Origin: Myxococcales bacterium
Lineage (GTDB): Bacteria > Myxococcota_A > Polyangia > Haliangiales > Haliangiaceae
Direction of reading: 5' to 3'
DNA: 64,000 bases
Assembly: GCA_016720595.1 (NCBI GenBank)
Contig: JADKKI010000037.1
Span: forward strand, 1 to 64,000
Shown: positions 9,187 to 18,785 of the stretch, one piece after another
How the letters are laid out: every line of letters starts with the position of its first letter
Position numbering within the stretch: position 1 is the stretch's first letter
Notes under the pieces: model-generated
The model's input: only the letters and a program-made list of their open reading frames with translations
Databases searched by the model: none
Told to the model about the DNA's origin: nothing
Position numbers and translations under genes: made by a program

Positions 9187-10959
9187 TCAGGCGTTCGGGA
9201 TCACGAGCCGGAACTCCGCGCCCTTGCCGCCGGGCCCGTCTCCGACCTCGATCGAGCCGCCGGCGGTGGTGATCAGGTGCTTGCACACCGCGAGGCCAAG
9301 GCCGGTCCCCACCCCGGCGGCCTTGGTGGTGAAGAACGGATCGAACACGCGCGCGTGGTGCTTGGCGGGCACGCCGGGGCCGTCATCCGTGACCGTGATC
9401 GCGGTCGCGATGCCGCCCGGGGCCGGCGCGACGGTGATCGTGATCGTCCCGCCGTCGGTCATCGCCTGGGCCGCGTTCTGGACCAGGTTGACGAGGACCT
9501 GCTGGAGCGCGTGCGCATCGATCGCCAGCGCCGCCTGCGACTGGACGTTGCTGGTCAGCCGCGCCCGGGTCTTCTTCAGCTGGGGCTCGAGCAGCGCGCC
9601 GACATGGCGAACGATCTGCGCGGGCTCGGTGGTGGCGGGGGCCTCGTACTTGCCGGCAGACGCCGCATCGATCGCCGCATCACTCTGGCGCGGGGTGCGC
9701 GCGTACTCGAGGAGGCCGCCGATGATGCCCTTCATCCGCTCGGCTTCACTGGCGATCAGCTCGAGCGCCGCGCGATCGGGATGATCCTCGGCCTTGTCCT
9801 CGGCGAGCAGCTTGGCGTACCCGAGCACCGTGGTCAGGGGGTTGTTGATCTCGTGCGCGACCTGCGCCGACATCACGCCCACCGAGGCCAGCCGATCGCC
9901 CCGCGCGAGCGCGGTCTGTAGCTCGTGGCGCTCGGCGATCCGGCGCGCCATCTCGTCGATCCGCTGGCCGAGCACTCCGATCTCGCCGGGGCCCTCGATC
10001 GGTGCGCCGCCGTCCGCGTGCCCGGTGGCGATCGCATCGGCGCGGGCGGCGAGTGCTGCGAGCGGGCGGGTCAGGCGCGTGGCGAACCACACGCCGAGGG
10101 CGAGCGCGAGGGCGAGCGCCGCGCCGCCGATGATCAGGGTATCGCGGGTGGTCCGCCGGGCGAGCGCATAGGCCTCGGCCTCCGGCTGCTGGTGCAAGAT
10201 CGCCCAGCGCACACCACGCAGGGATTGATAGCCGGAGAGGTTGCGATAGGCGCTGATCCAGCCGTTCGCGGACAGCGTGCCCTCCACCGAGGAGCCGAGC
10301 GCGCGATCGACCGCGGGATCGGTGCCGGCGAGCGATGCGCTGCCGATCGGCGCGCCATCACTGGCGGCCACCGGCACGCCGGCGCCATCGACGACGACCA
10401 CCCGCGCGCCCGCGCCGAGCCGGGCGGCCGACAGCAGGTCGCGCACGAATCCGAGATCGAGGCTCGCCACGAACACGCCCATCAGCTCACCGGTCCGCCC
10501 GCGCGCCTGCACCACGAGCTGGACGATCGGGCGCCCGTCGCTGTGGATCGCATCGCCCACGTACCCGCCGAAGCTGTGCGAGCCGACATCCGCACCGGCG
10601 GGGACCGGATCGCCGTAGCGCAGCGCGCCCTCGGGATCGAGGATCGACAGCGTGTGCACGATCGGCACGTCGCGGCGCAGGCGTGCGAGCAGCAGCTGGG
10701 TCTCGCGGACGTCGTCAGGCGCATCGGCCCACGTGGCCGCGGCGAGCTCCACGGTGCGCCGCGAATCCTGGAGCGTGCCATCGAGCGCGGCGCCGAGGGC
10801 GCGGATGTGAGCGAGGGCGCCACGACGGACCTCGCGCTCGACATCGTTGCGCGCGCGCATGATCGCGAGCACGCCGACGATCATGGTCGGGACGATCGCC
10901 GCCAGTGCGAGCACGAGGAGCACCCGCCAGCGCAGTGAACCGGTGCGGCGGTCGCTCAT
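9187..10959 (-). CDS. membrane sensor histidine kinase
   Basis: The 590-residue protein has TM1 at about 12-34, a large periplasmic sensor (about 35-270) resembling a Cache fold ('LSILDPEGALRYGDP', 'VVVDGAGVPVAASDG'), TM2 at about 274-294, and a HAMP linker. The HisKA domain has the phospho-accepting His at about 369 ('AHEINNPLTTVLGY'), and the HATPase_c domain shows the N box ('LVNLVQNAAQAM'), 'DDGPGV', 'FDPFFTTK' and 'GTGLGLAVCKHL'. It starts at ATG 10959, overlapping the stop of the solute-binding lipoprotein by 4 bases, so the two are translationally coupled. The binding protein probably presents a ligand to the sensor, and the NtrC-type regulator at 7065-8420 is the likely phosphate acceptor. 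Confidence 0.92.
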   Translation of the reverse strand: MSDRRTGSLRWRVLLVLALAAIVPTMIVGVLAIMRARNDVEREVRRGALAHIRALGAALDGTLQDSRRTVELAAATWADAPDDVRETQLLLARLRRDVPIVHTLSILDPEGALRYGDPVPAGADVGSHSFGGYVGDAIHSDGRPIVQLVVQARGRTGELMGVFVASLDLGFVRDLLSAARLGAGARVVVVDGAGVPVAASDGAPIGSASLAGTDPAVDRALGSSVEGTLSANGWISAYRNLSGYQSLRGVRWAILHQQPEAEAYALARRTTRDTLIIGGAALALALALGVWFATRLTRPLAALAARADAIATGHADGGAPIEGPGEIGVLGQRIDEMARRIAERHELQTALARGDRLASVGVMSAQVAHEINNPLTTVLGYAKLLAEDKAEDHPDRAALELIASEAERMKGIIGGLLEYARTPRQSDAAIDAASAGKYEAPATTEPAQIVRHVGALLEPQLKKTRARLTSNVQSQAALAIDAHALQQVLVNLVQNAAQAMTDGGTITITVAPAPGGIATAITVTDDGPGVPAKHHARVFDPFFTTKAAGVGTGLGLAVCKHLITTAGGSIEVGDGPGGKGAEFRLVIPNA

Positions 10960-12149
10960 GGGAGACCGCTCGGCGCGTCGGAGGGCGCATTGTCCGGCGT
11001 CGCGTTGGGCCGTGGTTTCGGCGTCAAGCGCGTCAGCCGCGCCCAGCCGCGCCGCACGCCCTCGATCGCCTCCTCCGGGGTGGCGTCGCGGGCGACCACC
11101 GCGGCAAGCGCGGGATTCAGATCGTCGAACAGCAGCGGCGTCACCAGCTCGCGCGGGAGCATCTCGGCGCTCCGCAGCGCGTCGGAGGCCGCGCGCGACA
11201 AGGGTGGCGCGGCGGCGAGGGCGGCGACGCGGGTGGGGATCGTCGAGAACGCCTGCGCGAACCGGGTCTCGACCGCCACGCTCGCGAGCTCGGCCGCCAG
11301 TCGCCAGCCTGCGTCGGGGTGCTTCGCGCACGCCGGCACCACGAGCAGCTGGCCGCCTCGCGGCGCACGTGCGATCGGCGATACCGCGACGCGCTCGGGA
11401 TCGTGCAGCGCGCCGAGCTGCCACGGCCCGGTGATCCAGTACGCCACGTCGTGCGAGTTCCACCGGCGGAGCTCGTCGGGGGTCTCGGCGCCCGCGGGCG
11501 GGGGAGGGGCCGCGACGTCGCCGAACAGCGCGGCGAACGAGGCGAGGGCGCGCGTCGCCCCTGCGCCGGTGATCGCGTTGGCCGCCAGATCCGCCTGCTC
11601 CGCGCGCAGCCACGGCACCAGCCAGTAGCCATCGACCCGGAGCCCGAGCGGATGGCGCCGGCCCTCGCTGCGCGCGGCGCGTGCGGCCGCGATCAGATCC
11701 TCGATGCTGGCGGAGCTCGGCGCGGGGCTCGCGGAGTCCCGCACGACGAGCAGGCCATCGACGGTCTGCGGAAGCCCCCACCAGGCGCCTCCTGGCTGCC
11801 CGGGCTGCCCGAGCTGTGCAAGCGCCGCGGCCTCCGGGGTCCAGTCGAGCGCGGCGAGGTCGGTCGGGGCGGGGATCAGGTCGGCGCGCAGCCCGGGGAG
11901 CCAGGTCGCGTCGATCCGGATCAGGTCCGGGCAGTCGGCCTTCGCGCGCAGGATCTCGCTGATCACCTGCTGGCCGCGAGCGAACGGCACGAGCGCGCCC
12001 TCGACCACGAGACCACGCTCCGCCATCGTGGCGTTGAACAGCTCGGTCTCGTCGGGGGAGAACGTGTGGAGGAACCGGATCGGCGTGGGCGCGGCAGCAT
12101 CGCCACCTCCACAGGCGGCGAGCACACTCGCGATCGCGATCCACCGCAT
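10956..12149 (-). CDS. extracellular solute-binding lipoprotein (ABC type, family 1-like)
   Basis: A short signal peptide ends in the lipobox AAC-GGG, giving an envelope lipoprotein of about 397 residues. The fold resembles sugar-type binding proteins: 'IRFLHTFSPDETELFNATM', 'LIRIDATWLPGL', 'WWGLPQTVDGLLVVRD', 'YWITGPWQLGAL' and 'SPIARAPRGGQLLVVP', an order typical of maltose-like binding proteins. No permease or ATPase of an ABC transporter lies nearby. Instead the stop overlaps the start of a sensor kinase, which suggests a ligand-sensing role. A GTG two codons upstream is a possible alternative start. The C-terminal 25 residues are Pro/Asn-rich. Confidence 0.82.
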   Translation of the reverse strand: MRWIAIASVLAACGGGDAAAPTPIRFLHTFSPDETELFNATMAERGLVVEGALVPFARGQQVISEILRAKADCPDLIRIDATWLPGLRADLIPAPTDLAALDWTPEAAALAQLGQPGQPGGAWWGLPQTVDGLLVVRDSASPAPSSASIEDLIAAARAARSEGRRHPLGLRVDGYWLVPWLRAEQADLAANAITGAGATRALASFAALFGDVAAPPPPAGAETPDELRRWNSHDVAYWITGPWQLGALHDPERVAVSPIARAPRGGQLLVVPACAKHPDAGWRLAAELASVAVETRFAQAFSTIPTRVAALAAAPPLSRAASDALRSAEMLPRELVTPLLFDDLNPALAAVVARDATPEEAIEGVRRGWARLTRLTPKPRPNATPDNAPSDAPSGLP

Positions 12150-12191
12150 CGTCACGCAGGGACCATACCCTTCGCGTGATATCAACGGGGC

Positions 12192-13058
12192 GTGAGGAGC
12201 ATGACCGGCTTCGGACGGGGCGTCGCGGAGCAGGCCGGCCTGCGCGCGACGGTGGACATCCGTGCCGTCAACCATCGGTTCCTCGATCTCAAGCTCCGCG
12301 GCGCCGCGATCCCGCCCGCGATCGAGGAGGCCGTGGCGGTCCGCGTCCGCGGCGCCATCGAGCGTGGCTCGATCTCGGTGTCGATCCACATCGTCCGCGA
12401 GGGCGTGTCGGGCGCGAGCACGATCGATCCCGCCGCGGCCGCCGCTGCCCACGCGCAGCTCGCCGCGCTGGCCTCCCAGCTCGGCCTGCCGGGCCCCGAT
12501 CTCGCCCTCGTGCTGGCCCAGCCCGGCGTGGTGACCACCGGCGAGCGCGCCGAGGATGATCCCCCCGTGCTCGCCGCCCTCGAGGCCGCACTCGCCCAGC
12601 TCGAGAGGATGCGGGCCACCGAGGGCGCGGCGCTCGCCACCGAGCTCGGGGCGCGGTTCGACGAGCTGACGGCGCTGCGCACCCAGATCGCGACCGCGGC
12701 TGCCTCGGTACCCCATCAGCTGACCCGGCGCCTCCAGGAGCGGCTCGCCCGCCTGCTCGAGGGCCAGGACACGGCCGGGATCGATCCCGCCCGGCTGGCC
12801 CAGGAGGTCGCGCTGCTCGCCGATCGCTCCGACATCACGGAGGAGCTGGTCCGCCTCGCCAGCCACCTCGATCAGGTGCGGTCTCTCGTCGCGGGCACCG
12901 GCTCGGTGGGCCGCCGGCTCGATTTCCTGGTTCAGGAGATCGGCCGCGAGCTCAACACGATCGGCAGCAAGTCCACGATCACCGAGATCAGCGCTGCCAT
13001 CGTGGACGGCAAGGCCGTGCTCGAGAAAGTTCGCGAGCAGGTTCAGAACGTCGAGTGA
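12192..13058 (+). CDS. yicC: YicC-family endoribonuclease
   Basis: The N-terminus 'RSMTGFGRG' after a GTG start is the family hallmark. The conserved 'DIRAVNHRFLDLKLR' and the C-terminal DUF1732-type region ('DITEELVRLASHLDQ', 'GRRLDFLVQEIGRELNTIGSKS') are present, and the 288-residue length is normal. Family members are reported to act as RNA endonucleases affecting RNA turnover. It sits 10 bases ahead of gmk, the usual pairing, so the two form an operon. It is divergent from the solute-binding gene, with about 40 bases between starts. Confidence 0.95.
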   Translation: MRSMTGFGRGVAEQAGLRATVDIRAVNHRFLDLKLRGAAIPPAIEEAVAVRVRGAIERGSISVSIHIVREGVSGASTIDPAAAAAAHAQLAALASQLGLPGPDLALVLAQPGVVTTGERAEDDPPVLAALEAALAQLERMRATEGAALATELGARFDELTALRTQIATAAASVPHQLTRRLQERLARLLEGQDTAGIDPARLAQEVALLADRSDITEELVRLASHLDQVRSLVAGTGSVGRRLDFLVQEIGRELNTIGSKSTITEISAAIVDGKAVLEKVREQVQNVE

Positions 13059-13068
13059 CCCGGCTATC

Positions 13069-13755
13069 ATGGCCGGCGTGAAGGATCGCGGAGTCCTCGT
13101 GATCGTGTCCTCGCCCTCGGGCGCGGGCAAGACGACGTTGACGCGCCGCCTGCTGGCGGAGCACAAGGACAACCTCGAGTTCTCGGTCTCGCACACCACG
13201 CGCCCGATGCGCCCCGGCGAGGTCGACGGGCGGGACTACCACTTCGTGTCCACCGGTCAGTTCGAGGACATGGTCCGTGCTCACGAGTTCGCCGAGCACG
13301 CGTTCGTCCACCAGAATCGCTATGGCACCGCCCAGGCCCCGGTCGAGGCGGCGCTGGCTCGCGGCAAGGACATGATCTTCGATGTCGACTGGCAGGGCGG
13401 GGCCGCCCTGTCGGCGCGGTGGCCCCAGGATTCGCTCAAGATCTTCATCCTTCCGCCCGATCTCGAGACCCTGTCGAACCGGCTCCGCCAGCGGGCCACG
13501 GACGCTCCCGAGATCATCGAACGCCGGCTCCACAACGCCCTGGCCGAGCTCGAGCACTACAGCGAGTACCCGTTCCTGATCGTCAACGACGATCTCGAAC
13601 GCGCCTACAAGGTGTTGCGCGCGATCTACCTGACCCGCCGGTACGGGGTGGTAGACCGACCTGATGTTCCCTACCTCCTCGCGGAGCAGCAGCGGATCGT
13701 CGACGGGAACACCGCCGCCGAGGCCCACGCCCGCAAGCTCGTCGGCCGCGCTTGA
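13069..13755 (+). CDS. gmk: guanylate kinase
   Basis: The enzyme converts GMP and ATP to GDP and ADP in the cytoplasm. The P-loop 'SSPSGAGKTTL' is near the start, followed by the GMP-binding segment 'VSHTTRPMRPGEVDGRDYHFVS', 'RYGTAQAPVE', 'DVDWQGG' and the lid 'RLRQRATDAPEIIERRL'. Length (228) is typical. The ATG at 13069 leaves a short non-conserved lead of about 7 residues before the first strand. It follows yicC closely. Intact. Confidence 0.97.
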   Translation: MAGVKDRGVLVIVSSPSGAGKTTLTRRLLAEHKDNLEFSVSHTTRPMRPGEVDGRDYHFVSTGQFEDMVRAHEFAEHAFVHQNRYGTAQAPVEAALARGKDMIFDVDWQGGAALSARWPQDSLKIFILPPDLETLSNRLRQRATDAPEIIERRLHNALAELEHYSEYPFLIVNDDLERAYKVLRAIYLTRRYGVVDRPDVPYLLAEQQRIVDGNTAAEAHARKLVGRA

Positions 13756-13820
13756 GCGACCCTGACTGCGCGCGACCTGGGACAGCAGTTCCTGTCGCAC
13801 CGCAGGCAGTGCGAACGTCA

Positions 13821-13880
13821 TTGACCTGCGCAACGCGTGCGCGTTGCTGCGCGCCCCACATGCGTGGGGCTTTCAAATTG
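13821..13880 (+). repeat. double-hairpin extragenic element, copy 1
   Basis: TTGACCTGCG is followed by two hairpins: CAACGCG-TG-CGCGTTG (13831-13846) and GCCCCAC-ATGC-GTGGGGC (13853-13870), then TTTCAAATT. The second hairpin with its short T run could end gmk transcription. A closely related element lies inverted at 18702-18769, with a paired base change in the first stem. The element is 33 bases upstream of the lipoprotein start at 13913, so it may instead be part of its promoter or leader. Confidence 0.6.
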
Positions 13881-13912
13881 ACGGCGATGGATGGTTGGGA
13901 CAACCTGTTCGT

Positions 13913-14575
13913 ATGAGGGGTCTTGGCGCGTTGATCGTGTGTGTCGTGGGTGGCCTCGCGGTCGCGGGCTGCACGAAGACGTTCCACGGCAAGGCGATCC
14001 AGCCCAACCCGCTGGCAAAGCCGACCGAGACGCTCCGCAGCTCCGAGAAGATCACGATCGTGCGTGGTGACATGGAGCTCGAGGCGCCCGATCAGGCGGC
14101 TCCCTCCCAGCGCGCGAGCGTGCTCCACAACCACCGCTACCCGCTGCTCAACCAGGCGAGCTTCACGGTGGTCAGCCGCGATCGGCTGCGGTTTCACGTC
14201 CAGATCGATCACAAGTGGCAGGAGTGGGCGGATCTCACCACGTGGAACGTCACCCTGACCGACGATGCGGGCCGTCACTGGACCCCGGAGTCCACCGAGC
14301 ACGCGCGCACCAAGATCATGACCACGATGTGGGATCGCGAGCAGCAGACGGCGCAGCGCAACCGGTTCGGGGACATCGTGGCCCTCAATGACGATGGCTG
14401 GAAGAACCGGCAGAGCCTCGGCTCGCTGTCGGTGTTCCGGGGCAAGGCCGACTTCGTGTTCTACGAGCGCGACCTGTTCCACGCCAACGTCCGCTGGCTC
14501 AAGCTGGTGGTCAGCCGGAGCGGCGAGGCGTTCGAGTTCATCTGGGCGTTCCAGGACCAGATCGCGTCCGAGTGA
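13913..14575 (+). CDS. lipoprotein of unknown function
   Basis: Starting at the ATG at 13913, the signal peptide 'GALIVCVVGGLAVAGC' ends at a lipobox (VAGC). The mature part of about 200 residues contains 'KITIVRGDMELE', 'HNHRYPLLNQASFTVVSRDR', 'WNVTLTDDAGRHW' and 'FHANVRWLKLVVSRSGEAFE', which suggests a beta-rich envelope domain. I do not recognise the family. It lies between gmk and rel on the same strand. An in-frame extension upstream to 13844 overlaps the hairpin element and is unlikely to be coding. Confidence 0.72.
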   Translation: MRGLGALIVCVVGGLAVAGCTKTFHGKAIQPNPLAKPTETLRSSEKITIVRGDMELEAPDQAAPSQRASVLHNHRYPLLNQASFTVVSRDRLRFHVQIDHKWQEWADLTTWNVTLTDDAGRHWTPESTEHARTKIMTTMWDREQQTAQRNRFGDIVALNDDGWKNRQSLGSLSVFRGKADFVFYERDLFHANVRWLKLVVSRSGEAFEFIWAFQDQIASE

Positions 14576-14646
14576 CCCGTCCCCTTGGGGGGGTACGGAG
14601 ATGCCGCAGTGCGTGGTAACCTGATCGCTCGGGTCCCTCGCGCAAG

Positions 14647-16805
<2,159 letters not shown>

Positions 16806-16806
16806 G

Positions 16807-17391
16807 TCAGTCGTCGCGCTTGAGGAACGCGGGCCCCTCGTCGGGACCACGCGGCTTCTCGATCGCCGGGGCCACGCTTGGCACCGGGACGAGCGGCGTC
16901 GGTGGCGGCGCACGCTTCGGGACGGGCGTCGCCCTGGCGACCGGCAAGGCGTCCTTGGGGTACTCGAGCTTGAGGATCTCGGCGCGGTCGGCGCGACGCA
17001 GGCGCTGGAGCTCGCGGTACCCGAGCCACAGTGCCATCACGCCCATCCCGATCGCCACGATCCAGCCCTCGCCACCGACCACGGCGGCGAGGGCGCCGAC
17101 CGCGAGCGGCGCGAGCACGCGGAGCAGGGCCCATCGCAGCGCGCCGGGTGGGCGGAGCTCGCACGCGGGACAGCGGATCATGCGGGCGACACGATCGGCA
17201 TCGACCATGAGGTCGTCGGCCGCTTGCTGGGCCGATCGTTCGACCGCGCTCGACGAGCTCCACCAGGATTCGCGGACCCAGCCGCCTTCGCCGACGGCGT
17301 GGAACTCGACCTCTCCCTTGGCGTTGCACCGCGGGCACGTGAAGTACCGCTCCGTCACCTCGGTTCGCGTGACCTTGTGTTCGGTCGGCAC
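16807..17391 (-). CDS. zinc-ribbon membrane protein, unknown function
   Basis: The 194-residue product starts with a treble-clef-like Cys pattern (CPRC at about 19-22 and CPAC at about 73-76) separated by an acidic/Ser-rich stretch. A hydrophobic region of two segments follows ('VLAPLAVGALAAVVGG', 'WIVAIGMGVMALWLGY'), then a basic Pro-rich tail. It is probably a membrane protein with a cytoplasmic zinc-binding head. It is convergent with rel, ending one base past its stop. No family recognised. The adjacent minus gene (17454-18359) has similar architecture, which hints at a shared role. Confidence 0.65.
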   Translation of the reverse strand: MPTEHKVTRTEVTERYFTCPRCNAKGEVEFHAVGEGGWVRESWWSSSSAVERSAQQAADDLMVDADRVARMIRCPACELRPPGALRWALLRVLAPLAVGALAAVVGGEGWIVAIGMGVMALWLGYRELQRLRRADRAEILKLEYPKDALPVARATPVPKRAPPPTPLVPVPSVAPAIEKPRGPDEGPAFLKRDD

Positions 17392-17453
17392 ACGGAGGTC
17401 CTACCACCGCGCGATCGTGCTCTCCAGCAGGATATTGGAATCGGCGCCGCGAC

Positions 17454-18359
17454 TCAGATCAGCGCGACCACGACGAGCGCGACGACCAGGATCGCGGCGA
17501 CGCGCGCGGCGAGGGGGAGCTCGACGAACGCGATGCCGAGGCGCTGCCACGAGGTGGCCACCGGCACGGGCACCGGGGCGAGCGGGCGCGGCTGCGCGAT
17601 CGCCTCGGTGCGGCACGCGCGCCCATCGAACGGACGCTTGCGCTTGCACGCCGGGCACGTGGTCACGCCGATCGCGCCCGTCGGTACGCGCAGGCGCCGC
17701 GCGCAGAAGCAGCGGATGATCACGTGCGCGTCGAGGGCGCGGGTGGGGAGCCGACGTCGGGAGACGCGCGGCCACAGCAGCGTCACGTGGAGCTTGCGCG
17801 GGAGCACGTCGAGCGCGCGAGCCAGGCCGATCGCGAGCGAGGCGGTGACGTGCGCGTACGCGTACCGCACGAGGCGAGGGCGGAGCACGACCGGCCCGAC
17901 GCCGGCGTCGACCCCGCGCAGCACGAGGGCACCGAGCCCGGCGAGGATCGCGGAGAGTTCGACATCGGCGAGGTCGACGGCGGTGTGGGCGCGTGGGATC
18001 TTGCGGAGCGCGAGCAACGCGCGCGCCGCCTCGTGCGCGAGGATCACGCCGAGCCCCTCGGCCGAGCCCCGCCACTGGGAATCGATCTCGAAGAACCAGC
18101 TGTCGCCATCGCGATCCACGCGCGTGGCGCCGAGCCCGGCCTTCCACAGCACCACGGCGGTCTCGCAGCCCACACCCGCGTGCTCGAACACGCGCTTGAT
18201 CGCGCGCTGGAGCGTGGTGTCAGATTCGGTGCACGACCCACGAAACGCGTGGTCGGCATCGAACAGAAAGCTCTCCCGCACCGGGCAGGGCAGGTGGAGG
18301 GCGGCGGCGAGGGCGACCAGACGATCTCGGGTCCAGCGCTCGGTCGCCTCCAGCTTCAT
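17454..18359 (-). CDS. Cys-rich tail-anchored protein, unknown function
   Basis: The 301-residue protein has a mostly soluble body. It contains 'GLGVILAHEAARALLALRKI', which resembles a metalloprotease helix but with HEAAR instead of HExxH, so a catalytic role is doubtful. Then come a Cys pair region ('CFCARR' and 'TTCPACKRKRPF'), and one C-terminal hydrophobic anchor ('LAARVAAILVVALVVVALI') ending the protein, the pattern of a tail-anchored protein. No family recognised. It lies upstream of the zinc-ribbon membrane protein on the same strand. Confidence 0.62.
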   Translation of the reverse strand: MKLEATERWTRDRLVALAAALHLPCPVRESFLFDADHAFRGSCTESDTTLQRAIKRVFEHAGVGCETAVVLWKAGLGATRVDRDGDSWFFEIDSQWRGSAEGLGVILAHEAARALLALRKIPRAHTAVDLADVELSAILAGLGALVLRGVDAGVGPVVLRPRLVRYAYAHVTASLAIGLARALDVLPRKLHVTLLWPRVSRRRLPTRALDAHVIIRCFCARRLRVPTGAIGVTTCPACKRKRPFDGRACRTEAIAQPRPLAPVPVPVATSWQRLGIAFVELPLAARVAAILVVALVVVALI

Positions 18360-18425
18360 GCGAACGCATCGATACCGCGAACGATCACGGGATGCACACG
18401 CAGAACGAGATGTGACGAGCTGAAA

Positions 18426-18587
18426 CTAGCGCTTGGCGGGAGCCGGCTTGCCGGGCTCGCCGAGGCCGGCGAACAGCTCGGCCGTCGACTTGGTCGACTT
18501 CCGCGCGGTCGCGTTCTTGCGACGGCGACCCGCCTTCTCGTGCTTGTTCTTGCGCTTGACGCGGGTGGCGGACGTGTTGGAAGCCAT
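18426..18587 (-). CDS. very small basic protein (53 residues)
   Basis: A short open frame from ATG 18587 to the TAG at 18426-18428 encodes 53 residues beginning MASNTSATRVKRKNKHEKAG, continuing with 'RRRKNATARKSTKSTAELF' and ending 'GLGEPGKPAPAKR'. The first two thirds are Lys/Arg/Asn-rich like ribosomal or nucleic-acid-binding proteins; the end carries an 'AELFAGLGE'-type helix. I recall similar tiny proteins in other myxobacteria but no function. It is divergent from the pseudokinase gene, with a conserved double-hairpin element between them. Confidence 0.65.
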   Translation of the reverse strand: MASNTSATRVKRKNKHEKAGRRRKNATARKSTKSTAELFAGLGEPGKPAPAKR

Positions 18588-18701
18588 GGGACGGGCTTTC
18601 TAGCGCCCCGCCTTGGAGGTTGTCAACGCGAAGGGCGAGCGGAGGGGGGTGCGCTGGGTTGCTTTCCCGCATGGATCTCCTTACGATCTGCGTAATTGCA
18701 A

Positions 18702-18769
18702 GCCCCACGAAGGTGGGGGGCGCAGCAACGCAAATGCGTTGAGCAGGTCAAGCATGCGTTGCGCAGGTC
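18702..18769 (-). repeat. double-hairpin extragenic element, copy 2 (inverted)
   Basis: On the minus strand the order matches copy 1: TTGACCTGC, CAACGCA-TT-TGCGTTG (18726-18741), then CCCCAC-CTTC-GTGGGG (18703-18718) and TTGCAATT. An extra partial unit (TTGACCTGCGCAACGCATGC) precedes it. The seventh pair of the first stem is A-T here and G-C in copy 1, and loop sequences differ. Like copy 1, it lies upstream of a gene in the same orientation (18426-18587). Confidence 0.6.
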
Positions 18770-18785
18770 AAACGAGGGACGTGGG

